Shown here one piece after another: positions 1-13,456 of a stretch of 42,453 nt of DNA. Position 1 is the first letter of the stretch. Every line of letters starts with the position of its first letter. Made by a program: the position numbers and the translations under genes. Location of the stretch: positions 1-42,453 of the forward strand of contig NZ_JBBEBZ010000027.1 of the NCBI RefSeq assembly GCF_040882075.1, given 5' to 3'. The notes under the pieces are model-generated. The model had not been told where the DNA came from, did not search any database, and saw nothing but the letters and a program-made list of their open reading frames with translations. The DNA comes from Nitriliruptor sp040882075. GTDB lineage: Bacteria; Actinomycetota; Nitriliruptoria; Nitriliruptorales; Nitriliruptoraceae.

Positions 1-93
1 GTCCGCGGTCACCGCCGACGCGGTCGGCGCCGCCGTGGTCATCGCCGCCGTGGTCGCCGTCGTCCCGGTCGCCGTCGTCGCGGCGGCGGCGAC

Positions 94-522
94 TCACGGC
101 TGGAACTCGGCTCGTTGCGCGTCGACGCTCCGGTGGATGGCGGCCACCAGGTCGGCCGGATCCGGCGTCTTCTGGACCAGCTCCACACCGAGCCTCGCGA
201 CGCGGTCGCGGGACGCCGCCGCCGCGACGGCGGTGTACGCGACCGCTCCGACGCCCGGGTGCTGCTCGCGCAGCAGCGCCAAGGTCGCGTACCCATCGAC
301 ACCCGGCATGATGAGGTCGACCACGACGACGTCGGGCGCGTGGTCGGCCACGGCCTGCAGCGCCTCGGTGCCGTCACCGGCGGTCGCGACGACCTCGATC
401 CCGGGACGCAGGTTGAGGCGCGTGCGCATGATCAGACGGAAGTCGGGATCGTCGTCGACGAGGACCACCCGGAGGGGGGTGGAGTCGACAGCCCCCGGGG
501 TGTCGTCGATCGTCGGATGCAC
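94..522 (-). CDS. Stand-alone response regulator receiver protein
   Basis: A 142-residue CheY-like receiver with no output domain. The acidic pocket is the Asp triplet in LVDDDPDF near residue 24. The phospho-acceptor Asp lies in VVVDLIMPGVDG near residue 70, followed by the switch Thr in AYTAV and the conserved Lys in VQKTPDP. It should accept phosphate from a histidine kinase and act by protein-protein contact in the cytoplasm; no kinase is in the window, so the partner is unknown. The GTG start is supported by GGAGG about 5 bases upstream and by a TACGCT hexamer at 553-558 (minus strand). It lies 72 bases downstream of the photolyase gene in the same direction, with its own likely promoter in that gap. 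The N-terminal 16 residues before the first strand look unstructured. Confidence 0.85.
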   Translation of the reverse strand: MHPTIDDTPGAVDSTPLRVVLVDDDPDFRLIMRTRLNLRPGIEVVATAGDGTEALQAVADHAPDVVVVDLIMPGVDGYATLALLREQHPGVGAVAYTAVAAAASRDRVARLGVELVQKTPDPADLVAAIHRSVDAQRAEFQP

Positions 523-552
523 GCGGACCTCCGGCCGGACGGACCGGGGTCG

Positions 553-558
553 AGCGTA
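553..558 (-). promoter_or_regulatory. Candidate -10 element for the receiver gene
   Basis: Reads TACGCT on the minus strand, matching the TANNNT -10 pattern seen before many genes here. It lies about 30 bases before the GTG at 522 with a GGAGG ribosome site between. No convincing -35 hexamer was seen. Confidence 0.4.
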
Positions 559-594
559 GCGGCGCGGGCACGCTGACCCGGATCCGGTCGACCG

Positions 595-1959
595 TCAGGA
601 CCTCCCGCGCGCCGCCAGGAACCGGTCCCGTGCCTCAGCGTGGTCGACCACCGGCGGGGGGTAGTCAGCCGAGCTGAACAGCTGGTCATCGCCCTCCCAC
701 GGGGCGTGGACGAGCCGGTCGTCGAGGCCCGCGAGCTCGGGCACGTAGCGCCGGATGTACCGACCGGTCGGGTCGTGGCGCCGCGACTGGGTCACGGGGT
801 TGAGGACCCGGTTGGGGCGTGAGTCGGTCCCGGTCCCGGCGACCCACTGCCACTGCGCGAAGTTGTTGGCCAGGTCCCCGTCGACGAGGTGGTCCATGAA
901 GTGCCACGCACCGGCGCGCCAGTCGATGTGGAGGTGCTTGGTGAGGAACGAGGCCGTCAGCATCCTGGCGCGGTTGTGCATCCAGCCCTCTCGCTGGAGC
1001 TGTCGCATGCCGGCGTCCACGACGGGGTAGCCGGTGCGGCCCTCACGCCACGCGTCGAGGTCGTCCTCATCATCGCGCCACCGGTCCCCCTGGCTGCGCA
1101 GGTCCTCGTCCGGCAGGTCGGGGTTGGCGGCGAGGAGCTGGAGGTTGAAGTCACGCCAACACAGCTGCCGGAGGAAGGCCTCGCGTCCCGACCGGTGCTC
1201 ATCGCTCCGCGCGGCGACCTCGTTCGGTGACAGGCACCCGAGGTGCAGGTGCGGTGAGAGCTTCGAGGTGCGGTCGTGCCCGAGCTCGTCGCGACCCTCC
1301 TCGTAACCCTGGACCGGGTCCTCGAACCACCACGCCGCCCGCTCACGTGCGACCGATCCACCGGTCCGCAGCCGGTCCGGTGCCTCCTGGCCGTCCACGA
1401 GGTCGGTCCAGGACGGGATCGTGCCGGTCGGGATGGAGGTCGGCGTGGGGACCCGCTCCGGCGCGGGGACCAGAGCGCGGCGGGGGTGGACCGACCACCG
1501 CCGCCAGTACGGCGAGAACACCCGGAAGTGGTCGCCACCGGACGGCTCGATCGCGCCCGGCTCGACCACGGCCACCCCGGGGTGAGCGGTGACGCGGACG
1601 CCGAGCTCCGCACCGAGGGCTTCGAGGGCACGCTCACGTCGACGGGCGTGCCGGGAGAAGTCCGCGGTCAGGTGCAGGTCGTCCGCCGCGACCTCGGTCG
1701 CCACCATCCGCACCTGCTCGACGAGGTCGCCACTGCGCACGACCAGGCCACCGCCGCGGGCGATGAGCGACGAGCGCAGGTCGCGGAGCGCCTCGAGCAG
1801 CGCGGCCACCCGGTTCGGCGCGGCGTACCGGCTGTCGAGGATCGCGCCGTCGAGGACGAACAGCGGCACCACCCGGTCCGCGTCGCGGCACGCCGCGTGC
1901 AGGGCGGGGTGGTCGTGGACGCGCAGGTCACGGGTGAACAGCACGATGGCGGTGCGCAC
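595..1959 (-). CDS. phrB: Deoxyribodipyrimidine photo-lyase (class I CPD photolyase)
   Basis: 454 residues, normal for class I photolyases. The N-terminal Rossmann-type domain begins with VLFTRDLRVHDHPAL, where the antenna chromophore binds in the family. The C-terminal FAD-binding region shows TSKLSPHLHLGCLSP, the stretch FLRQLCWRDFNLQLL, GYPVVDAGMRQL, GWMHNRARM and WQWVAGTGTDSRP, all diagnostic. Light-driven FADH- donates an electron to split cyclobutane pyrimidine dimers in DNA. I place the start at GTG 1959 because homology begins there and GGAG lies just upstream; the open frame extends further but without family similarity. It is divergent from lhr with 117 bases between, so the two repair genes may share a control region. 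Confidence 0.93.
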   Translation of the reverse strand: MRTAIVLFTRDLRVHDHPALHAACRDADRVVPLFVLDGAILDSRYAAPNRVAALLEALRDLRSSLIARGGGLVVRSGDLVEQVRMVATEVAADDLHLTADFSRHARRRERALEALGAELGVRVTAHPGVAVVEPGAIEPSGGDHFRVFSPYWRRWSVHPRRALVPAPERVPTPTSIPTGTIPSWTDLVDGQEAPDRLRTGGSVARERAAWWFEDPVQGYEEGRDELGHDRTSKLSPHLHLGCLSPNEVAARSDEHRSGREAFLRQLCWRDFNLQLLAANPDLPDEDLRSQGDRWRDDEDDLDAWREGRTGYPVVDAGMRQLQREGWMHNRARMLTASFLTKHLHIDWRAGAWHFMDHLVDGDLANNFAQWQWVAGTGTDSRPNRVLNPVTQSRRHDPTGRYIRRYVPELAGLDDRLVHAPWEGDDQLFSSADYPPPVVDHAEARDRFLAARGRS

Positions 1960-2063
1960 GGGGTCTCCGGCGGGGTGGCGTCCCCGAGCTTCGTCGGACC
2001 GGACGCCGTGGATGGTCGTTCCTCCCCGGCTCACGGCCACCGCCCCGTGTCGGGGAGCGCCGG

Positions 2064-2069
2064 TAGCGT
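2064..2069 (+). promoter_or_regulatory. -10 element TAGCGT of lhr (leaderless)
   Basis: TAGCGT ends 7 bases before the ATG at 2077 with no Shine-Dalgarno between. This is the geometry of a leaderless transcript whose first base is the A of ATG. Confidence 0.6.
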
Positions 2070-2076
2070 GCCCGCG

Positions 2077-6948
<4,872 letters not shown>

Positions 6949-7017
6949 TGCGCGCACAACGCGCAGTTCCGGGGGCTGGACGGGGTGAGGTCCTCGCTCT
7001 CGCCCCCTCCGGCCCCG

Positions 7018-7023
7018 TAGGTT
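7018..7023 (+). promoter_or_regulatory. Candidate -10 element of the histone-fold gene
   Basis: TAGGTT, about 40 bases before the ATG at 7064. The leader carries a strong GGAGG at 7052-7056. The element implies transcription independent of lhr. No clear -35 box is visible. Confidence 0.5.
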
Positions 7024-7063
7024 GGTCTTCCCGCACCAACCCCGACACAACGGAGGCGGACCG

Positions 7064-7240
7064 ATGGCTGACTCGCTCGTCGTCAACAGCAAGCTCAAGG
7101 AGGCCGTCAAGGGCCTCGACCTGCGCATGGACTCCTCGCTCGGCGAGGCCGTGAACGCGAAGATCAACGCGATGCTCAAGGACGCCGCTGAGCGTGCCAA
7201 GAGCAACAACCGGGGCACCCTGCGCCCGTACGACCTCTGA
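7064..7240 (+). CDS. Minimal bacterial histone-fold protein
   Basis: A 58-residue basic, Cys-free protein. Helix 1 is likely SKLKEAVKG (residues 9-17) and the long helix 2 runs from about S25 to N48. The end, R50-G-T-L-R-P-Y-D57, matches the histone-fold loop 2 signature R-x-T-x4-D, whose Arg-Asp pair forms the RD clamp in archaeal histones and bacterial relatives such as Bdellovibrio Bd0055. The protein stops right after D57-L58, so helix 3 is essentially missing. Lys and Arg in helix 1 and the loops suggest DNA binding as a dimer; this is inference. GGAGG sits 7 bases before ATG, a -10 element lies upstream and a 14-bp terminator hairpin follows, which suggests a separate, well-expressed transcript. 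The position between lhr and nei suggests a chromatin or repair role. A different small helical DNA-binding fold remains possible. Confidence 0.7.
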   Translation: MADSLVVNSKLKEAVKGLDLRMDSSLGEAVNAKINAMLKDAAERAKSNNRGTLRPYDL

Positions 7241-7269
7241 TCCAGCGCCCCTCCGGGGGCACGCACGCA

Positions 7270-7301
7270 CCCGAGGGGGCCGCTCCGGCGGCCCCCTCGG
7301 G
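7270..7301 (+). terminator. Strong terminator hairpin after the histone-fold gene
   Basis: A perfect 14-bp stem (7270-7283 with 7288-7301) closed by a TCCG loop, 30 bases after the stop codon. There is no long T tract, which is usual at this GC content. Confidence 0.8.
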
Positions 7302-7373
7302 CGTTCCCGCCCCTCGTGACGGCCGCGACGACGGTGCCGGGGTGCAGGTGGCGGGCCGGTCCCGCCGCCTGCC

Positions 7374-7379
7374 TACCCT
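7374..7379 (+). promoter_or_regulatory. -10 element TACCCT of the Nei-type gene (leaderless)
   Basis: TACCCT ends 6 bases before ATG 7386, with no Shine-Dalgarno sequence between. Confidence 0.6.
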
Positions 7380-7385
7380 CGGCCG

Positions 7386-8243
7386 ATGCCCGAGGGAGAC
7401 ACCATCCACCGCGCCGCCGCCGTTCTGCGGTCGGCGCTGGTCGGGCGCCCGCTGACCCGGGTGGACCTGCCACGGCTGCCACGTCCGTGGCCAGCGGTCG
7501 GCGCCGAGATCACCGGCGTCGAGGCGCGCGGCAAGCACCTGCTCATCGCGACCTCCGACGGGCTGATCGTCCACACCCACCAGATGATGACGGGGTCCTG
7601 GCACCTGTACGCGCCGGGTGAGCGGTGGCGGAAGTCGCCGCGTGCGGCCCGTGTCGTCCTGGCGGTCCACGGCACCGTCGCGGTCTGCTTCGCCAGCCCC
7701 GTCGTGGAGGTGCTTGACGCCAGCGGGCTCGCGCGCCACCGCGCGCTCCGGCAGCTCGGTCCGGACCTGTGCGACCCCGGCGCCGATATCGACGAGGCCG
7801 TCGCACGCCTCGAACGCCTCTCCACCACCGACCGGACCATCGGCGAGACGCTGCTCGACCAGCGCATCGCCTGCGGGGTGGGCAACGTCTACCGCTGCGA
7901 CGTGCTGTTCCTCCACGGCATCCACCCCGCGACGCCCGTCGGGGACGTCCCGGCCGGCGAGCGACGCGCGCTGCTGAGCACGGCCGCCGACCTGCTCCGC
8001 CGGAACCTCGGACCCGCGAGCTCGCGGACCACGGTCGCCGGCGGCCCCGACGGGAGCCTGTGGGTCTACGGCCGTGGCGGGCACCCCTGCCGGCGGTGCC
8101 GCACACCCGTCAGCTCGGGGCACCTCGGCGAGCAGGCCCGGCTCGTCTACTGGTGCCCGACCTGCCAGCCGGCCGCTGCCCCAGGGACGGCGCCGGTCGC
8201 AGCCGCCGACCCCGATACGGGCATCGACGCGAGGGGTGGCTGA
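7386..8243 (+). CDS. nei2: Fpg/Nei-family DNA glycosylase/AP lyase (Nei2 type)
   Basis: 285 residues. The mature N-terminus would be P2-E3-G-D: Pro2 is the Schiff-base nucleophile and Glu3 the general acid. The PEGDTIHRAA start points to the endonuclease VIII (Nei) branch rather than MutM. Lys50 in ARGKHLLI is the conserved catalytic-site lysine. The H2TH region includes LLDQRIACGVGNVYRCD. A zinc finger uses C235, C238, C257 and C260, with R252 as the finger arginine. The enzyme removes oxidised pyrimidines and cleaves the abasic site. The last 25 residues after the finger are Ala/Pro-rich and probably disordered. The start follows a leaderless -10 element. The gene ends 14 bases before the next MarR-type gene, yet each has its own -10 element. 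Confidence 0.92.
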   Translation: MPEGDTIHRAAAVLRSALVGRPLTRVDLPRLPRPWPAVGAEITGVEARGKHLLIATSDGLIVHTHQMMTGSWHLYAPGERWRKSPRAARVVLAVHGTVAVCFASPVVEVLDASGLARHRALRQLGPDLCDPGADIDEAVARLERLSTTDRTIGETLLDQRIACGVGNVYRCDVLFLHGIHPATPVGDVPAGERRALLSTAADLLRRNLGPASSRTTVAGGPDGSLWVYGRGGHPCRRCRTPVSSGHLGEQARLVYWCPTCQPAAAPGTAPVAAADPDTGIDARGG

Positions 8244-8244
8244 C

Positions 8245-8250
8245 TACCCT
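8245..8250 (+). promoter_or_regulatory. -10 element TACCCT of the first MarR gene (leaderless)
   Basis: TACCCT overlaps the end of the Nei-type gene (stop at 8241-8243 just before it) and ends 7 bases before GTG 8258. Confidence 0.55.
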
Positions 8251-8257
8251 GCCACCC

Positions 8258-8743
8258 GTGAAGACCTCGCCCCCACCGCCTCCGGCTCGCGACGACGAGC
8301 CCATCGTCCCCGCTCCGCAGATGGCGGCGTGGCGCGCGTTCCTGACCGCTCACGCCCGGCTCACCGATGAGCTGGCCAGGGAGCTGCGCGACCGGGTCGG
8401 GCTACCGCTGACCTGGTACGACGTGCTCGTGCAGCTGTCCGAGGCCGATGAGCACCGGCTGCGGATGCAGGACCTCGCGGGACGGGTCCTGCTGTCGAAG
8501 TCCGGGCTGACGCGTCTCATCGACCGGATGGAGCGCGACGGCCTGGTCGCCCGATCCCCCTGCCAGGACGACCGCCGAGGGACGTGGGCGCAGATGACCG
8601 ACCGGGGCTACGACGTCATCCGCAGCTCGGCGCCGACCCATCTCGCCGGCGTCCGCGAACACTTCGCCGACCTGCTCGGTGACCACGAGGCCGCGGTGGT
8701 CGCCGAAGCGCTCGGACGCGTCGTCGAGCGGCTCGAGGCCTGA
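8258..8743 (+). CDS. MarR-family transcriptional regulator
   Basis: 161 residues. A winged helix-turn-helix is visible: LRMQDLAGRVLLSKSGLTRL carries the HTH, followed by IDRMERDGLVAR and the wing CQDDRRGTWAQMTDRG, a typical MarR D-x-R wing. Flanking helices would form the dimer interface. It should bind a palindromic operator and release it on ligand binding; neither is identifiable here. GTG 8258 is chosen because it follows a TACCCT element at leaderless spacing; ATG 8321 is an alternative that would remove a Pro-rich N-terminal tail. The gene is followed by a hairpin and then the citrate synthase gene, which is a possible but unproven target. Confidence 0.85.
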   Translation: MKTSPPPPPARDDEPIVPAPQMAAWRAFLTAHARLTDELARELRDRVGLPLTWYDVLVQLSEADEHRLRMQDLAGRVLLSKSGLTRLIDRMERDGLVARSPCQDDRRGTWAQMTDRGYDVIRSSAPTHLAGVREHFADLLGDHEAAVVAEALGRVVERLEA

Positions 8744-8748
8744 CCCGC

Positions 8749-8772
8749 CCGGGGGGGCACCGATCCCCCCGG
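8749..8772 (+). terminator. Possible terminator hairpin between marR and gltA
   Basis: An 8-bp G/C stem (8749-8756 with 8765-8772), 6 bases after the marR stop codon. It would separate this gene from citrate synthase transcription. Confidence 0.5.
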
Positions 8773-8812
8773 CCACGGGCGGACGCCCCCGGCCGAGGCC
8801 CGCCACGCCCGC

Positions 8813-8818
8813 TAGGTT
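8813..8818 (+). promoter_or_regulatory. Candidate -10 element of citrate synthase
   Basis: TAGGTT about 112 bases before ATG 8931. It implies an untranslated leader of roughly 105 bases. No riboswitch fold was recognised in that leader. Confidence 0.4.
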
Positions 8819-8930
8819 CGCTGCCGCGATCGACGCACGTCGACCACCGTCGACCGTGCACCGTCCCCGACCGCCGGGGAGGGGCGACCCCGCTCCCCCG
8901 CTGCAGGCCACGACGAGGAGTCCCCCCGAG

Positions 8931-10226
<1,296 letters not shown>

Positions 10227-10240
10227 GGTCCGACCGGCCG

Positions 10241-10280
10241 CACGACGACGCCCCCGCCGGAAGCGGGGGCGTCGTTCGTG
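10241..10280. terminator. Bidirectional terminator between gltA and the convergent secreted-protein gene
   Basis: A 13-bp perfect stem (10245-10257 with 10263-10275), loop CGGAA, extended by 4 more pairs with one bulge. It lies 14 bases after the gltA stop and 12 bases past the stop of the convergent gene, so it can serve both strands. Confidence 0.85.
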
Positions 10281-10292
10281 CGTGGGGTGGTC

Positions 10293-11132
10293 TCAGGCGG
10301 TCGTGATCGGCTGGTCGCCGAACTCGCGCCGGGCGAGGGTCCAGACGGCGCCGGCACCGAGGACGAGCGCGCCCGCCAGGAGCTGCAGCGACAGGGGAAC
10401 CTCGTCGAGGTCCGGTGCTGCCGGGCCGCCGGCGAAGATCGCCTGCTCAGCGGACGGAGCGACGTCGGGGGTGACGGTCGAGTCGATACCCGGGACGATC
10501 GAACCCTCGGCGACGAGCGGGTCGGCCGGTTCGTCGATCTGCAGGCTGCTGATGCCGCCGAACGGCACGACCGGGCCGCTGCGGGTGTCGAGGTTGGTCC
10601 CGGCGGAGAGGTCGGAACGGAGGGCGCGGATGCTGGCCAGCTGACGCTGGCGCTCGCGCTGGTCGGCCGCGGTCGGCGCGCGGTCGGCGGTACCGGCGGG
10701 CTGGACCTCGGAGCCACCACGACTCCCGCGGTCGGTGCTGCCGGAATCGGAGCCACCGCTGGGCGCGGTCCCGCCGTCACCACCGGGTGCGGACGGTGGG
10801 GTCGGCGTGGCGCCGTCCCCCTGGGAACCGCTGATCATCTCGTTGACGCGGTCGGTCACGGCGCGGGTCGCGTCGCGGACCGGGTCGGTGACCTGGTCGA
10901 GCGGGGTCCCGGTGCTGCCAGCCTCGGGCTCGTCGGCGGCGCCATCATCGGAGGCGCAGAGCTTCGCGTCCAGCTCGAGGTCGCCGAGCGACACGTCCGC
11001 CCCGGCGCAGTCCTCGGAGACGTCGACCGAGCCGACACCGGGCAGCTGCAGCTGGGCGGAGGCCGTGCCCGCGGGCACACCGACGGCTAGGACGACCGTC
11101 GTCAGGATCGTGAGGAGTCGCTTGCGTCCCAT
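10293..11132 (-). CDS. Secreted membrane-anchored protein of unknown function
   Basis: 279 residues, no recognised domain. An N-terminal signal peptide is clear (MGRKRLLTILTTVVLAVGV, then AGTASAQ as likely cleavage site). Next come a short region with two Cys (residues about 42 and 59) that could form a disulfide, a long Gly/Ser/Pro/Asp-rich low-complexity stretch (about 85-155), an Arg-rich helix (RERQRQLASIRALRSDL) and a second ordered segment. A C-terminal membrane helix (LSLQLLAGALVLGAGAVWTL) is followed by a short charged tail, so the bulk faces outside. There is no LPXTG motif. ATG 11132 has GGGAG 6 bases upstream. It converges on gltA across a shared terminator. The function is unknown; a surface or stalk role is only a guess. 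Confidence 0.75.
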   Translation of the reverse strand: MGRKRLLTILTTVVLAVGVPAGTASAQLQLPGVGSVDVSEDCAGADVSLGDLELDAKLCASDDGAADEPEAGSTGTPLDQVTDPVRDATRAVTDRVNEMISGSQGDGATPTPPSAPGGDGGTAPSGGSDSGSTDRGSRGGSEVQPAGTADRAPTAADQRERQRQLASIRALRSDLSAGTNLDTRSGPVVPFGGISSLQIDEPADPLVAEGSIVPGIDSTVTPDVAPSAEQAIFAGGPAAPDLDEVPLSLQLLAGALVLGAGAVWTLARREFGDQPITTA

Positions 11133-11335
11133 CGGTGCTCCCGTTCGTCCGGTCGGCAGTGAGCCTGCCGCAGTCGTGTCCCTGCTGGGCTCGTGTCGCT
11201 CCCAACGAACGGACGTGGTGTAGGTGACGCTCCACCTGCTCGCACAGCCCCTGGAGGGCGAACGCGCGCCATCCCGAGCGCGCGACGCTCACCGACGTCC
11301 AGGTGGCGGAGGTCGCTCCCCGCCACGACCGGCGG

Positions 11336-13351
11336 TCAGGCCCGAGCGGACGCCTCGGCATCCTCGAGGGCGAGGGAGGCCCGTTCCCACCGCTTCATCA
11401 GGTCCGCCGCCTCATCCTTCGCGGCACCGTGGCGGGCGACCAGACCCTTGACCCGCTCCTGGTCGTCGTAGACGGCCGGATCCGCGAGCTCACGCGTGAG
11501 CTCGGCGACGGTGGCTTCCGCCCGGTTGAGGTCACGTTCGATGCGCGTGACCTCCTTCTTGAGGTCCTTGGTCGCCGCGTGACGCGCCTGGCGACGCTCG
11601 GCCTCGCTGCGCTTGTCACGCGTGTCGGCGCGCGGCCCGGCGCTCGGCCCACGTTCCCCCCGCGCGCCGTCGGCGCGGGTCGGCGCTGCCGGCCGCGCAG
11701 CCGGGGCGGATCGACGCGCGAGCAGCTCCTCGTAGGTCCCGTCGAACCACCGGGCTCGGCCACCGTCGACCTCGATGATCGCGTCCGCGACCCCACGGAT
11801 GACGTGACGGTCGTGGGTGATCAACAACACGGTGCCGGGGTAGGCCTGGAGGGCGTCCTCGAGCACGTCGCGCGACGCGAGGTCGAGGTGGTTGGTGGGC
11901 TCGTCGAGCAGGAGCAGGTTCACCGGAGAGGCCATGACCTTGGCCAGGCCGAGCCGGGTGCGCTCCCCTCCCGACATCATCCCGACCACCCGCTCAGCGA
12001 GGTCGCCCGGGAACCCGAAGGCACCGAGCATCGAGCGGTGGTTGAGGCCCCGGTGCTCGTCACCGAGGGCCGTCCGGAACTCCTCGAGCACGGTCCGGTC
12101 GAGGTCCTGCACCTCGGCCTGGTGCTGGTCGACGACCGCGATGTCGACGTTGTGACCGAGCTCGTAGGTCCCGGAGGTCGGCTCGAGCTGCCCGGCGAGG
12201 ACCCGCAGCAGGGTGGTCTTGCCGGCACCGTTGGGTCCGAGCACGGCCACCTTGCGGCCACGCTCGATCGCCAGGTCCACCCCGTCGAGCACGACGTGAT
12301 CGTCGAACGCGACACGCAGGCCCTTCGTCTCGACGACGGTGCGTCCGGACCGGGGCGGCTCGGGGAAGGAGAACTTGGCCACCAGTTGCTTGCGGTCGGC
12401 GATCTCGATGCGATCGACCTTGTCGAGCGCCTTGACCCGGGACTGGACCTGCTTGGCCTTGGAGGCCTTGTAGCGGAAGCGTTCGACGAACCGTTCGACG
12501 TCGGCGAGCTGGCGGTCCTGCTGGGCCCGCGCCGCGCGCAGCGACGCCAGCCGTTCCTCCCGCTGGTGCACGAAGGCGGCGAACCCCCCCTCCTCGGCCA
12601 CGATCGTCCCCGATCGCACGTCGTAGGTGGTGGCCGTCCCCGCAGCGACCTCGACGATCGTGTCGGCGACCGCATCGATGAAGTCCCGGTCGTGGCTGAC
12701 GAACAGCAGCGCACCGGGCAGCGAGGTGAGCGTGTCCTCGAGCCACCCGATGGTCTCGACGTCGAGGTGGTTGGTCGGCTCGTCGAGGACGAGCAGATCG
12801 GGCTTGGCGAGCAGGAGCTGCGCGAGCGCGACCCGCACCCGCCACCCACCGGACAGCTCGGCGGTGGGACGCCCGTGCGCATCGGGTGGGAAACCGAGCC
12901 CCGACAGCACGCGGTGCGCCTCGGCCTCGAGCTCGTAGCCCCCGAGCTGCTCGAAGCTGTCGGTGGTCCGGCCGTAGTCGTCGAGGAGCCGCTCCTGCTC
13001 GGCACCGGTCGCGGTCTCGATCCGCTGCTCGAGGGCGCGCAGACGCGCTTCGAGGTCGGTGATGTGCGCGGCGCCGCGCAGGACGTGGTCGAGGACGGTG
13101 CCGCCGGCGTCCTCACCGCTCATGGTGTCGACGATGTCCTGGGGCAGGAACCCGAGCCGCAGGCCCTTCGGGCGGGCGACCGTGCCCTCGTCGGCGTCGC
13201 GCTCGCCCACGATGGTGCGCAGCAGGGTGGTCTTGCCGGCCCCGTTCCCGCCGACGAGCGCCGTCCGCGACCCCGTGGGGAAGCGCAGGTCGACGTTCTG
13301 CAGCAGCGGGCGACCACCCACGCGCAGGACGACGTCGGACAGGCTGAGCAC
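11336..13351 (-). CDS. ABC-F family ATPase (Uup/YheS-like)
   Basis: 671 residues with two ABC domains in tandem and no membrane segment. The first Walker A is GGNGAGKTT with signature LSGGWRVRVALAQ and LLVLDEPTNHLD. The second is GPNGAGKTT with MSGGERTRLGLAK and LLLLDEPTNHLD. A basic linker (KASKAKQVQSRVKALDKV) between them is the P-site tRNA-interaction motif of ABC-F proteins. The C-terminal 120 residues are an Ala/Arg-rich linker and coiled coil, as in Uup-like members. ABC-F proteins act on the ribosome, relieving stalls or protecting from antibiotics; which applies here cannot be told. The start is GTG 13351. It is divergent from a second ABC-F gene, 105 bases away. Confidence 0.9.
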   Translation of the reverse strand: MLSLSDVVLRVGGRPLLQNVDLRFPTGSRTALVGGNGAGKTTLLRTIVGERDADEGTVARPKGLRLGFLPQDIVDTMSGEDAGGTVLDHVLRGAAHITDLEARLRALEQRIETATGAEQERLLDDYGRTTDSFEQLGGYELEAEAHRVLSGLGFPPDAHGRPTAELSGGWRVRVALAQLLLAKPDLLVLDEPTNHLDVETIGWLEDTLTSLPGALLFVSHDRDFIDAVADTIVEVAAGTATTYDVRSGTIVAEEGGFAAFVHQREERLASLRAARAQQDRQLADVERFVERFRYKASKAKQVQSRVKALDKVDRIEIADRKQLVAKFSFPEPPRSGRTVVETKGLRVAFDDHVVLDGVDLAIERGRKVAVLGPNGAGKTTLLRVLAGQLEPTSGTYELGHNVDIAVVDQHQAEVQDLDRTVLEEFRTALGDEHRGLNHRSMLGAFGFPGDLAERVVGMMSGGERTRLGLAKVMASPVNLLLLDEPTNHLDLASRDVLEDALQAYPGTVLLITHDRHVIRGVADAIIEVDGGRARWFDGTYEELLARRSAPAARPAAPTRADGARGERGPSAGPRADTRDKRSEAERRQARHAATKDLKKEVTRIERDLNRAEATVAELTRELADPAVYDDQERVKGLVARHGAAKDEAADLMKRWERASLALEDAEASARA

Positions 13352-13443
13352 GGGACCTCACAGGAGGTTGGGAGCGAACGCGAGCCAGAGCCCACAGGGG
13401 GGCGGCGTCAGCGGGTGCGGTCAGGCTACCCCCGACGGCGGCC

Positions 13444-13449
13444 TACCCT
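13444..13449 (+). promoter_or_regulatory. -10 element TACCCT of the second ABC-F gene (leaderless)
   Basis: TACCCT ends 7 bases before ATG 13457. It lies in the 105-base divergent gap between the two ABC-F genes. Confidence 0.6.
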
Positions 13450-13456
13450 GCTCGCC

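Noticed and set aside
1..93. Start of another gene on the minus strand (Thr/Ala-rich frame from an ATG near 44)
   Set aside because: Too short before the window edge, low complexity, and no ribosome site clear enough to support it.
1276..2076. Extension of the lhr frame upstream of ATG 2077
   Set aside because: This part is the reverse of the photolyase gene, has no helicase homology, and the -10 element lies just before ATG 2077.
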